Positions 33,030 to 42,465 are shown, counted from the first letter of the stretch. The stretch: DNA of 44,484 bases from an uncultured Bacteroidales bacterium (GCA_902768605.1 CACXLY010000037.1:1-44484); one strand, 5' to 3'. A program made the numbers and translations. Notes: generated by a model not told the origin, from the sequence alone.

Positions 33030-33650
33030 ATGAAGCAGGAAATCAACCCCAGAGAGACGAGCCGCGCGTATGCCTTCGAGATGTGGATGAAGGCGCCGAT
33101 GCCGATGGTGACATTCTTCAAGACGCTTGATGTAAGCCATCTTGTGAGGATGAGCAAAAGGCAGGGACTGAAGTTCAACATGCTGATGTGCTGGTGCATA
33201 GGCAAGGCAGCAAGCATGGTCAAGGAGTTCTATCTGCTGCCCGAAGCAGGCAAGCTGATGCAGTTCGACAGTCTCGCCGTCAATACCATCGTGGCGAATA
33301 AGGAGGGCGAAGTCAGTTCGTGCGACATCCCTTTCAGCGAGGACTTGTCCGCCTTCAACGAGCAATACCTGAGGCTCACAAGGGAGGTGGCTGAGACGTG
33401 CAGGAATCACGACCTTCCCGACTCGATGGTGATAGGCACTTCGGCTTTGGCGCAGTACGACATCGATGGCGCAGTCGGCATGTACAGCGGCATCTACAAC
33501 AATCCTTTTCTCATTTGGGCGCGCTACAAACACAGTTTCTTCAGGACGACCCTCAAGGTCTCTTTCCAGTTCCATCACACTCAGATGGACGGCGCCCATG
33601 CCGCCCGCTTCCTTAATGAATTGCAAAGGGAGATAGAGCAGCTGCGCTAA
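33030..33650 (+). CDS. CatA-like O-acetyltransferase (chloramphenicol acetyltransferase family)
   Basis: The 206-residue protein has the size and pattern of the CAT trimer family. The catalytic motif HHxxxDG is present as FHHTQMDGAH (His182-His183). The N-terminal RxxxFEMW segment (AYAFEMWMKAPMPMVTFFKT) and the Cys/Phe-rich LKFNMLMCWCIGKAAS also fit. Acetyl-CoA is the expected donor. Housekeeping CatA-like proteins are widespread in Bacteroidales and usually do not confer resistance, so drug acetylation is not implied. It has its own promoter. The stop codon (33648-33650) is followed directly by 21-bp repeats. Confidence 0.85.
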   Translation: MKQEINPRETSRAYAFEMWMKAPMPMVTFFKTLDVSHLVRMSKRQGLKFNMLMCWCIGKAASMVKEFYLLPEAGKLMQFDSLAVNTIVANKEGEVSSCDIPFSEDLSAFNEQYLRLTREVAETCRNHDLPDSMVIGTSALAQYDIDGAVGMYSGIYNNPFLIWARYKHSFFRTTLKVSFQFHHTQMDGAHAARFLNELQREIEQLR

Positions 33651-33715
33651 GTTGCCCGTCCTGTTTGTTGCGTTGCCCGTCCTGTTTGTTGCGTTGCCAA
33701 CGCAACATACGGAAC
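33651..33715. repeat. 21-bp tandem repeats leading into RAYT palindrome copy A
   Basis: GTTGCCCGTCCTGTTTGTTG starts at 33651 and again at 33672, and the third unit from 33693 becomes GTTGCCAACGCAACATACGG. The last unit completes the palindrome GTTGCGTTG-C-CAACGCAAC (33688-33706) and its flank ACATACGGAAC. The block starts on the base after the CatA-like stop and ends just before the stop of the converging RAYT gene. Confidence 0.85.
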
Positions 33716-33719
33716 TGTG

Positions 33720-34760
33720 CTACCTGCCCTCGCAAAGCTTGCGGGCGATGTCGTTCAGGGCAAGGCATTGGCCGCGGCGGATGGCGAGCTGCTCGTTGTG
33801 ATGCTCCCAAGGGGCAAGGATGAGGAGCTGACCTCTGGCACAGGCTTCCATGCGGCTGCCGCCGGGCTTGGCAAGGTCGGTGAAGCCGTTCTCCTGTAAA
33901 TATATCAAGGGCAAGCCTGCTTCGAAGGCAGCGCGCATGACGGCTTTCTCGCCAGGAGAGATGGAGGGAGAGATGAGCACTGCACCCTGCCGTGCGGCGG
34001 AGAGGAACTCCTGCACCTGGGCTTGTATCTCTTCTTCAGTAAGGCTGCGCGAGCATTGCACCTGCAAGCGGAAGGGGCGGTCGAGCAGGAAGCGGTTGCC
34101 GATGGCTGAGAAGGTGAAGCCGGCGGCTTGCAGGTTGCGCTGTACGCGGAACAAGTCGGGGTGCTCGCGCTTCATCAAGAGGCGGCGGGGGTTGTCGGCA
34201 AGATAGTGAAGCCATGTGTCGAGCTGGCCGGAACGGAGCAGGAGGCGGTCGTTATAGCCGCGGGCAAAGAGCAGGCCGTGGCTGCGGTCCTCGCCTTGGC
34301 GGTCGCGGGGCTTTGTATGTTGCGTTGGCAACGCAACATACGGGACGAGGGAGGGGACGAGGGAGCGGTAGTGGCGGTTGCAGCTTTGCTTGAAGCCGCG
34401 CAGGGCCATGCCGAGGGGTGCTTCCATCTTATCCCTGACGAAGAGGATGCCGTGCAGGTGGTCGGGCATCATCTGAAGGGCAACGACTTCTATCTCGGGA
34501 TGGTGCTGCGATGCAGCCCACCACTCGTCGGCCACACGCTGCCCCAGTTCGGTGAGCTCGATGCGTGGCTCGTCGGCATTGCCTTCCTGGGCATCGCTTT
34601 TGCCTACGACTTGCCCAAAGAGCGGACGGCGGCCCTCGGTCACCATCGTAATCATGTAGATTTGGCGGCCTGTGTAGTCGTGCCCCACACAGCGGCGAAG
34701 CATGGAGGGCTTCTTCTCTCCGGCAAAGGCTTTCTGGGCTTCGAAGGTTTCCTTCTTCAT
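33720..34760 (-). CDS. RAYT-type HUH transposase with extra C-terminal domain
   Basis: The start at 34760 gives MKKETFEAQKAFAGEK. Residues about 20-210 are a Y1/HUH nuclease: the metal-binding HLH is at 101-103 (MMPDHLHGI), and the presumed catalytic tyrosine is Tyr169 in ARGYNDRLLL, matching the 'gYyD' site of REP-associated tyrosine transposases. The C-terminal 120 residues (GAVLISPSISPGEKAVMRA, GLPLIYLQENGFTDL, GQLLILAPW) look like a Rossmann/SLOG-type domain as in DprA or LOG proteins, an addition that is not part of the minimal RAYT. Copies of one palindrome lie in the leader, inside the gene (codons for YVALPTQHTK) and just past the stop. Confidence 0.85.
   Translation of the reverse strand: MKKETFEAQKAFAGEKKPSMLRRCVGHDYTGRQIYMITMVTEGRRPLFGQVVGKSDAQEGNADEPRIELTELGQRVADEWWAASQHHPEIEVVALQMMPDHLHGILFVRDKMEAPLGMALRGFKQSCNRHYRSLVPSLVPYVALPTQHTKPRDRQGEDRSHGLLFARGYNDRLLLRSGQLDTWLHYLADNPRRLLMKREHPDLFRVQRNLQAAGFTFSAIGNRFLLDRPFRLQVQCSRSLTEEEIQAQVQEFLSAARQGAVLISPSISPGEKAVMRAAFEAGLPLIYLQENGFTDLAKPGGSRMEACARGQLLILAPWEHHNEQLAIRRGQCLALNDIARKLCEGR
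34315..34341. repeat. RAYT palindrome copy B, inside the coding sequence
   Basis: Perfect 27-bp inverted repeat: arm GTATGTTGCGTTG, centre G, arm CAACGCAACATAC, followed by GGGAC. It is read in frame and codes YVALPTQH within the RAYT protein, between the helix carrying CNRHYRSL and the tyrosine region. It is the longest of the three copies. Confidence 0.9.
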
Positions 34761-34783
34761 TGGCGTTTCCTCTTTGGGTTTGG

Positions 34784-34806
34784 ATGTTGCGTTGGCAACG
34801 CAACAT
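34784..34806. repeat. RAYT palindrome copy C, in the 5' leader
   Basis: Perfect 23-bp inverted repeat ATGTTGCGTTG-G-CAACGCAACAT followed by ACGGAAC. It lies between the RAYT promoter (34818-34826) and start codon (34760), so the mRNA leader would carry this hairpin. Confidence 0.9.
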
Positions 34807-34817
34807 ACGGAACGGAT

Positions 34818-34826
34818 GCAAAGGTA
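34818..34826 (-). promoter_or_regulatory. RAYT promoter -7 box (TACCTTTGC)
   Basis: The minus strand reads TACCTTTGC, a full match. The palindrome copy C begins 11 bases downstream, in the untranslated leader. Confidence 0.7.
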
Positions 34827-34868
34827 CAACTTTTTGATAAAAACGAGAAATAATAGGAAGGAAATGCG

Positions 34869-34877
34869 TACCTTTGC
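34869..34877 (+). promoter_or_regulatory. -7 box of the sigma-factor gene group (TACCTTTGC)
   Basis: TACCTTTGC is a full match, with a leader of about 105 bases before the ATG at 34990. The leader contains no structure I can identify. Confidence 0.65.
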
Positions 34878-34989
34878 AAAATAAATTTCATTGCTGATGT
34901 CACCTTTTGCCTTCCTGTTGCGTTATGTTAGTGACCAGGGTCGAGAGAAACAAAAGAAACATAAGTTAAACGATTAAAACAAAAAGATT

Positions 34990-35448
34990 ATGGATGCTGA
35001 TAATATTGTAGGTTTAATATTGGGAATTGCCTTCGGATGTGTGCTCCCTATTGTTCTGTCCTCGCTGAAAACTCGTAGGAAGATGAACGAGAACGAGATG
35101 CGTAAGCAGATTGTGCTGGCTGCAATCGAGAAGAACAAAGAGACGGACGTGGAGGAACTGCTCAAGAAGATGGCTCCCAAACAGAAACTGCTGAAGGAGA
35201 AGCTGCTGTCGAAACTGTTGTGGGGCTGCGTTTTCTCCCTGCTTGGCATTGTTGTTTTTTGCAGCGGCTTTTGGATAGATTGTTGTGGAGGCTCAGAACC
35301 AGATGTTATTCACTTCCTTTATTTCTGTGGTGGAGTGCTCTTTGCTGTGGGCCTCGCTTTCATTATCTATTACTTTGTGGGCAAGAAGATACTCGCTAAA
35401 GAGATTGAGGCAGAGGAGAAGAAACTGACGGCAGAGGCAAATCTGTGA
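34990..35448 (+). CDS. Membrane protein with DUF6249-like layout, first gene of a sigma-factor operon
   Basis: The 152-residue protein has one membrane segment at residues 4-24 (NIVGLILGIAFGCVLPIVLS), a charged helical region (about 28-75, with EEKNKETDVEELLKK-type helices), two further segments (about 80-97 and 107-131) and a Lys/Glu-rich tail. This is the layout of DUF6249 proteins found beside ECF sigma factors in Bacteroidota. Its stop overlaps the sigma-factor GTG (GTGA), so translation is coupled. The call to that family is tentative. Confidence 0.65.
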   Translation: MDADNIVGLILGIAFGCVLPIVLSSLKTRRKMNENEMRKQIVLAAIEKNKETDVEELLKKMAPKQKLLKEKLLSKLLWGCVFSLLGIVVFCSGFWIDCCGGSEPDVIHFLYFCGGVLFAVGLAFIIYYFVGKKILAKEIEAEEKKLTAEANL

Positions 35449-35921
35449 ATCGAGAGACTTTCATAGAATGTGTTGAGCGCGAGCAGGAGGCACTTCGCGG
35501 CTTCTTGCTCGCCCTTTGCTGCGGCAACAGGGACGAGGCTGACGACCTGGCTCAGGACGCTTTGGTGAAGGCCTACCTTGCCTGCTCTGGCTTTCGCGAC
35601 GGAGGGAAGTTCCGTTCGTGGCTCTTCAAGATTGCCCACAACACCTTCCTCAGTCACAAACGAAGCCTGCAAACTACGGAAAGTATCGATGAGGCGAGAA
35701 TGCTTGTCAGTAGTTCTGCTGCCGACTCCGACTTCGAGCATCAGAGCCTCTATCTCGCTCTTCGAACGCTTCCGCCAAAAGAACGCTCCTCCATCACGCT
35801 GTTCTACCTTAACGGCTATAGTGTCAAGGAGATAGCTGCGATTACTGAAACCTCGCAGGAAGCCGTGAAGCAACAACTCTCGCGGGGTCGCGACAAACTT
35901 AGAGAAAGGTTGAAACTATGA
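35445..35921 (+). CDS. ECF-type RNA polymerase sigma factor
   Basis: The 158-residue protein starts with GTG, four bases inside the end of the previous gene. Region 2 includes DEADDLAQDALVKAYLACSG and FRSWLFKIAHNTFLSHKR. Region 4 includes LPPKERSSITLFYLNGYSVKEIA and a helix-turn-helix ITETSQEAVKQQLSRGRDKLRERL. The lack of region 3 and the length are typical of extracytoplasmic-function sigma factors. It directs RNA polymerase to a stress or envelope regulon. The downstream gene probably encodes its anti-sigma factor (4-base ATGA overlap). Confidence 0.93.
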   Translation: MNRETFIECVEREQEALRGFLLALCCGNRDEADDLAQDALVKAYLACSGFRDGGKFRSWLFKIAHNTFLSHKRSLQTTESIDEARMLVSSSAADSDFEHQSLYLALRTLPPKERSSITLFYLNGYSVKEIAAITETSQEAVKQQLSRGRDKLRERLKL

Positions 35922-36340
35922 CAAAAGATAAAGCACTGGAGGAGCTTTTCCTCGCTCAGAAGCCGACGTTCGACGACGGAGCCGAGTTCATGGCAAAGCT
36001 GACGAAGCGGTTCGACGCAGTTGAGTACTTCAAACAATATCAGGAGCGAACACTTCGCCGAAACAGGATTGTGATGGTTGCCGCCTTTGTGGTCGGCATC
36101 CTCAGCGGCGCAGTCAGCACGGCCTGGCTGCTCTCGTCGCCCATCGACACGAGTCTCTTCGATATTCAAGCCCCGACGGGCCTCCTGCTTTGGTTCGTCA
36201 GGAACAGCCGCGTCCTTGCCTGCGTCTGCCTTTCCACCCTGATGGTTTTCTGCACAATCGCTTTCGTGAACAATATTCTCGACATAATGGATATGCGCCT
36301 GAAAATAAAGGAGATGCATATCCGAGCAGGAAAGAGATAA
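35918..36340 (+). CDS. Probable membrane anti-sigma factor
   Basis: The 140-residue protein has an N-terminal cytoplasmic part of about 45 residues (EELFLAQKPTFDDGAEFMAKLTKRFDAV is split here as EELFLAQKP and FMAKLTKRFDAV), one membrane segment at about 52-73 and another at about 96-118, and a short basic tail. Position and layout suit an anti-sigma factor holding the preceding sigma factor at the membrane. No zinc-binding HxxxC motif is seen, so it is not a ZAS-type protein. It overlaps the sigma gene by ATGA. A block of 22-bp repeats follows right after its stop. Confidence 0.65.
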   Translation: MTKDKALEELFLAQKPTFDDGAEFMAKLTKRFDAVEYFKQYQERTLRRNRIVMVAAFVVGILSGAVSTAWLLSSPIDTSLFDIQAPTGLLLWFVRNSRVLACVCLSTLMVFCTIAFVNNILDIMDMRLKIKEMHIRAGKR

Positions 36341-36346
36341 AACCCT

Positions 36347-36470
36347 ACGTGTGGGATCGCCCGACGCTACGTGAAGGAAAGCGGATTCCCACGTGAAGGA
36401 AAACGGATTCCCACGTGTGGGAAAAGCCGACGCCACGTGTAGGATATCCAAACTTCACGCGGAGGATTCA
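36347..36470. repeat. 22-bp tandem repeat with ACGTG cores, six units
   Basis: ACGTG (ACGCG in the last) recurs at 36347, 36369, 36391, 36413, 36435 and 36457, precisely 22 bp apart. Between cores are GGAAA, GGATTCCC and CCGACGC-type segments. Some cores are palindromic (CCCACGTGTGGG at 36411-36422). The block starts seven bases after the anti-sigma stop and ends 17 bases before the -33 box of dsbD. Confidence 0.9.
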
Positions 36471-36486
36471 TTTTTGATGCGTTTTG

Positions 36487-36519
36487 TTTGCCCAAATGCT
36501 ACCTTTTTCGTACCTTTGT
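36487..36519 (+). promoter_or_regulatory. dsbD promoter
   Basis: TTTG (36487-36490) and TACCTTTGT (36511-36519) are 20 bases apart, a complete Bacteroidota promoter. The ATG follows at 36545. Confidence 0.75.
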
Positions 36520-36544
36520 CCCCCGAAATAAAATATATAGTACG

Positions 36545-38653
36545 ATGAAACGCATCACATCCCTCCTTACATTATTTATATATATAAGTGCTGCGGCGCT
36601 GGCACAGTTCCACAATCCCGTCAACATCCAGGCCACGCAGAAGAAGGTCTCGGACGACGTTCTGGAGGTTGTCTTCCAGGGCTCGGTCGATGCCGGCTGG
36701 CACGTTTATGGGACGGACATTGCCGATGGCGGCCCCACGCGCGCCGAGTTGACGCTTGAGACGCAAAAGGGCGTGAAGCCCGACGGCAAACTGCGTGCGA
36801 CGGGCAAGGTGCAGAAGGCGATGGACGAGATATTCGGCATCGAGGTCAGCTACATGGAGGGCACGGCCTCGTTCGTGCAGCGCTTCACCATCACGGAACC
36901 CGAGTACGAGGTCGCCGGCTACCTGACCTACGGCGCCTGCAACGACGAGAACTGCATCCCGCCAACCAACGTGGAGTTCAGCTTCAAGGGAGAGAAGGGC
37001 TCCACCCAAAACTCAAAGACCCTCTCTAACTCCCCCTTAAAGGGGGAGAACAAAGTTGCTCCTGAACCTGCTCTCCCTTCTGATTCGACATCCATCGCAA
37101 TCTCTCCTTTAGATGAGGACTCAACGAAGGAAATCTCTCCTATGGGGGAAGATTTAAAGGGCTCTTTGTGGTCTCCTGTCATTTCTGAACTGAAAGCATT
37201 CGAGGAAGGTAATTCCTCCCTCCCTTTAAGGGAGGGTAGGGGTGGGTCTGTACGTGGCCTCTGGTCCATCTTCCTCTTGGGCGTGCTCGGCGGACTCATC
37301 GCCCTGCTCACGCCCTGTGTCTGGCCCATCATCCCCATGACGGTGAGCTTCTTCCTGAAACGTGCTGAGGACAAGAAGAAAGGCCTTCGCGACGCCATCA
37401 CCTACGGCATCAGCATCGTCGTCATCTACGTCCTGCTGGGCCTCCTCGTGACACTCATCTTCGGCGCCAGCGCCTTGAATGCCCTCAGCACAAACGCCGT
37501 CTTCAACATCTTCTTCTGCCTCATGCTCCTCGTCTTCGGCGCAAGCTTCCTCGGCGGTTTCGAGATAACGCTCCCCAGCAGCTGGACGAACGCCGTGGAC
37601 AAGAAGTCGAGCAGCACGACGGGCCTGCTGAGCATCTTCCTCATGGCATTTACCCTGAGCCTTGTCAGCTTCTCGTGCACAGGCCCCATTATCGGGTTCC
37701 TGCTCGTCGAAGTGAGTACCATGGGCTCCCTCCTCGCGCCGACCATCGGCATGCTGGGATTCGCCCTGGCGCTCGCCCTGCCCTTCACCCTCTTCGCCAT
37801 GTTCCCGGCTTGGCTCAAGACCATGCCCAAGAGCGGCAACTGGATGAATTGCATCAAGGTATGCCTCGGCCTGCTCGAGATTGCCTTTGCCCTGAAGTTC
37901 TTCAGCGTGGCCGATCTCGCCTACGGCTGGCACCTGATGGACAGGGAGGTGTTCCTCAGTCTGTGGATTGTCATCTTTGCCCTGATGGGCGCTTACCTCA
38001 TCGGCTGGATACGTTTCCCGCACGACGAGGACGAGTACGACGAGATGGGCGAGGTCGTCCAGAGGCCGCGCACCAGCGTGACGCGTTTCTTCATGGCCCT
38101 CGCCGCCTTTGCCTTCGCCCTCTATATGGTGCCGGGGCTCTGGGGCGCTCCATGCAAGGCAGTCAGCGCTTTCTCGCCACCCATGCAGACGCAGGACTTC
38201 CGCCTCGGAGACGCGTCGGTCGAGGCGCGCTTCAACGACTACGATGAAGGCATGCGATATGCCGCGGCCCACGGGATGCCCGTCATGATAGACTTCACCG
38301 GCTACGGCTGTGTGAACTGCCGCAAGATGGAGGCGGCCGTCTGGACCGATCCGCAGGTGGCAAGCCTCATGAAGGAAAAGTACGTCCTCATCACCCTCTA
38401 TGTCGATGAGAAGACACCACTGCCCGAGAAGCTTGTCGTCAAGGAGAACGGCGCAGACGTCACGCTCCGCACCGTCGGCGATCGCTGGAGCTACCTGCAG
38501 CGCAGCAAGTTCGGCGCCAACGCCCAGCCCTTCTATGTCCTGCTCGACAACGCCGGGCATCCCCTCGCCGGCTCCTATTCCTACAACGAGGATATCGTGG
38601 CGTATCGCAACTTCCTTGAAAAGGGATTGCAACAATACAGGCAAAAACAGTAA
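36545..38653 (+). CDS. dsbD: Thiol:disulfide interchange protein DsbD with repeat-expanded linker
   Basis: The 702-residue protein starts with a signal peptide (MKRITSLLTLFIYISAAALAQ). It has the three DsbD parts. The alpha domain (to about 150) has the redox pair in YGACNDENCIPP. The membrane domain (about 245-540) has LTPCVWPIIPMTVSFF and SFSCTGPIIG. The thioredoxin-like gamma domain has GYGCVNCRKME. It moves electrons from cytoplasmic thioredoxin to periplasmic thiols. Residues about 158-235, between alpha and membrane domains, are coded by two halves of a palindromic element around a low-complexity stretch. A good promoter lies at 36487-36519; no other gene is in the unit. Confidence 0.93.
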   Translation: MKRITSLLTLFIYISAAALAQFHNPVNIQATQKKVSDDVLEVVFQGSVDAGWHVYGTDIADGGPTRAELTLETQKGVKPDGKLRATGKVQKAMDEIFGIEVSYMEGTASFVQRFTITEPEYEVAGYLTYGACNDENCIPPTNVEFSFKGEKGSTQNSKTLSNSPLKGENKVAPEPALPSDSTSIAISPLDEDSTKEISPMGEDLKGSLWSPVISELKAFEEGNSSLPLREGRGGSVRGLWSIFLLGVLGGLIALLTPCVWPIIPMTVSFFLKRAEDKKKGLRDAITYGISIVVIYVLLGLLVTLIFGASALNALSTNAVFNIFFCLMLLVFGASFLGGFEITLPSSWTNAVDKKSSSTTGLLSIFLMAFTLSLVSFSCTGPIIGFLLVEVSTMGSLLAPTIGMLGFALALALPFTLFAMFPAWLKTMPKSGNWMNCIKVCLGLLEIAFALKFFSVADLAYGWHLMDREVFLSLWIVIFALMGAYLIGWIRFPHDEDEYDEMGEVVQRPRTSVTRFFMALAAFAFALYMVPGLWGAPCKAVSAFSPPMQTQDFRLGDASVEARFNDYDEGMRYAAAHGMPVMIDFTGYGCVNCRKMEAAVWTDPQVASLMKEKYVLITLYVDEKTPLPEKLVVKENGADVTLRTVGDRWSYLQRSKFGANAQPFYVLLDNAGHPLAGSYSYNEDIVAYRNFLEKGLQQYRQKQ
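37018..37248 (+). repeat. Expanded in-frame palindromic coding element (inside dsbD)
   Basis: This 231-bp (77-codon) block starts GACCCTCTCTAACTCCCCCT and ends GGGTGGGTC, the same termini as the copies in rmlD and the DEAD-helicase gene. It codes TLSNSPLKGE near the start and SLPLREGRGGS at the end. The middle has decayed copies of the half-palindrome (for example near 37103 and 37133), giving ISPLDED, ISPMGED. It suggests nested or tandem insertion. Confidence 0.8.
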
Positions 38654-38729
38654 ATCCGTCGCGTCCGATTTGCACGTTTATGAGGTTTAAATTGTCCTAA
38701 TTACAACTATCTTTCTGTTAAATAAACTT

Positions 38730-38766
38730 AAAAGTGAGCTTTTTTGCCACTTTTGAGCGCTTTTTT
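38730..38766 (+). terminator. Possible dsbD terminator
   Basis: AAAAGTG (38730-38736) can pair with CACTTTT (38748-38754), and a second short stem ends in a run of six T residues (38761-38766). The stem is A/T-rich and weak. The rest of the 238-base gap up to rpsL holds the rpsL promoter and leader. Confidence 0.4.
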
Positions 38767-38801
38767 GGTGGAGGTATGATTGCCGTTTCAATAAAAAGTC
38801 G

Positions 38802-38810
38802 TACCTTTGC
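38802..38810 (+). promoter_or_regulatory. rpsL (str operon) promoter -7 box
   Basis: TACCTTTGC is a full match, leaving a leader of about 80 A/T-rich bases before the rpsL ATG at 38892. Confidence 0.75.
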
Positions 38811-38891
38811 ACCCCGAATGGCCTCAATGGGCTCGTTCCTATACATTATAGATAATAATACATAATATATAAATAATAAAACAACAAAACA

Positions 38892-39269
<378 letters not shown>

Positions 39270-39368
39270 TTAATCACGTTTTGGCTTGTAAGTAAGGTTG
39301 AGTAAATGCCCCAGTGGAGGCGTTGAAGAACACGAAAGACAACCCCGAACAAAAAACAAACAAAACAA

Positions 39369-39845
39369 ATGCGTAAAGCTAAACCAAAAAAGAGAATCAT
39401 CCTTCCCGATCCCGTCTTCGGCGACGTGAAGGTGTCAAAGTTCGTCAACCATCTGATGTATGACGGCAAGAAGAGCATTTCCTACGAAATCTTCTACAAT
39501 GCTCTCGAGATTGTGAAAAACAAAATGGCCAACGAGGAGAAGGATTCCCTCACCATCTGGAAGGAAGCCCTCGACAAGATCACTCCTCAGGTCGAAGTTA
39601 AGAGCCGCCGTATCGGTGGTGCAACATTCCAGGTTCCCACTGAGATTCGTCCCGACCGCAAGGAGAGCATCTGCATGAAGAACATGATTCAGTTCGCTCG
39701 CAAGCGCGGTGGCAAGACAATGGCCGACAAGCTCGCTGCTGAAATCATGGACGCATACAACGAGCAGGGCGGCGCATTCAAGCGCAAAGAAGACATGCAC
39801 CGTATGGCCGAAGCTAACCGTGCATTCGCTCACTTCCGCTTCTAA
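39369..39845 (+). CDS. rpsG: 30S ribosomal protein S7
   Basis: The 158-residue protein is a normal S7. It begins [19 protein letters not shown] and has [15 protein letters not shown], the rRNA-binding [19 protein letters not shown] and the C-terminal [20 protein letters not shown] type end (here [19 protein letters not shown]). It nucleates assembly of the 30S head. The stop is followed within two bases by heptamer repeats, which occupy the rpsG-fusA gap. Confidence 0.98.
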   Translation: MRKAKPKKRIILPDPVFGDVKVSKFVNHLMYDGKKSISYEIFYNALEIVKNKMANEEKDSLTIWKEALDKITPQVEVKSRRIGGATFQVPTEIRPDRKESICMKNMIQFARKRGGKTMADKLAAEIMDAYNEQGGAFKRKEDMHRMAEANRAFAHFRF

Positions 39846-39846
39846 A

Positions 39847-39938
39847 CAATGCATAATTCATAATTCACAATGCACAATGGTACTGCGCAACAAACGTGTG
39901 AAGGTTAATTATGAATTATGAATTAAGAATTATGAATT
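39847..39938. repeat. Heptamer repeats in inverted arms between rpsG and fusA
   Basis: The left arm (39847-39880) has 7-bp units ACAATGC, ATAATTC, ATAATTC, ACAATGC, ACAATGG. The right arm (about 39906-39938) has AATTATG, AATTATG, AATTAAG, AATTATG and AATTAAA. The arms are partly complementary, so the mRNA between two ribosomal-operon genes can fold into a weak A/T-rich hairpin. It uses the same heptamer as the rmlC-rmlB junction. Confidence 0.85.
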
Positions 39939-39947
39939 AAATCAGAA

Positions 39948-42065
<2,118 letters not shown>

Positions 42066-42076
42066 CAAGAAAAGAA

Positions 42077-42126
42077 GGATAGGGTCACCTGCAAGCAAAT
42101 GACTCTTTGCAGATGATACCCTATCC
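42077..42126 (+). other. Strong stem-loop between fusA and rpsJ without a T run
   Basis: GGATAGGGT (42077-42085) pairs with ACCCTATCC (42118-42126). Inside, CTGCAAG-type and CTTTGCAG-type segments can form a second helix. No T run follows, so simple termination is unlikely. It could be a processing site, a transcript-stability element or an attenuation signal that sets the ratio of str to S10 genes. Confidence 0.7.
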
Positions 42127-42159
42127 CCCTATACATTATTAATAATATAAAAGAAAGAA

Positions 42160-42465
42160 ATGAGTCCAAAAATCAGAATCAAACTGAAGTCTTACGACCA
42201 CAATCTGGTCGACAAGTCCGCTGAAAGGATTGTTAAGACAGTGAAAGAAACAGGTGCTGTAGTAAGCGGACCGATTCCCCTGCCCACACGCAAGAGAATC
42301 TTCACCGTCAACCGCTCTACATTCGTCAACAAGAAGAGCCGCGAGCAGTTCGAGCTGAACAGCTACAAGCGCCTCGTTGACATCCACAGCTCCAGCGAAA
42401 AGACTATCGACGCCCTCATGAAGCTCGAGCTCCCCAGTGGCGTGGAAGTAGAGATCAAGGTGTAA
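42160..42465 (+). CDS. rpsJ: 30S ribosomal protein S10
   Basis: The 101-residue protein has the S10 landmarks [40 protein letters not shown] loop (here [11 protein letters not shown]), [16 protein letters not shown], and [11 protein letters not shown] at the C-terminus. It is part of the 30S head and also a NusB partner in antitermination. It opens the S10 operon here, about 94 bases after fusA and 36 before rplC, with no obvious -7 box in front. Confidence 0.98.
   Translation: MSPKIRIKLKSYDHNLVDKSAERIVKTVKETGAVVSGPIPLPTRKRIFTVNRSTFVNKKSREQFELNSYKRLVDIHSSSEKTIDALMKLELPSGVEVEIKV

Noticed and set aside
33030..33650. Acquired chloramphenicol-resistance gene
   Set aside because: The protein is CatA-like, but base composition matches its neighbours, it has a native promoter, and such proteins are common housekeeping genes in Bacteroidales; resistance cannot be claimed.
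36347..36470. CRISPR-like array
   Set aside because: The units are contiguous with a 22-bp period and no unique spacers, and no cas genes are nearby. The same holds for the arrays at 10021 and 18692.
37226..38644. A 472-codon minus-strand open frame opposite dsbD
   Set aside because: Antisense shadow of DsbD, dominated by His/Glu/Asp/Gly runs; no start context or motif.
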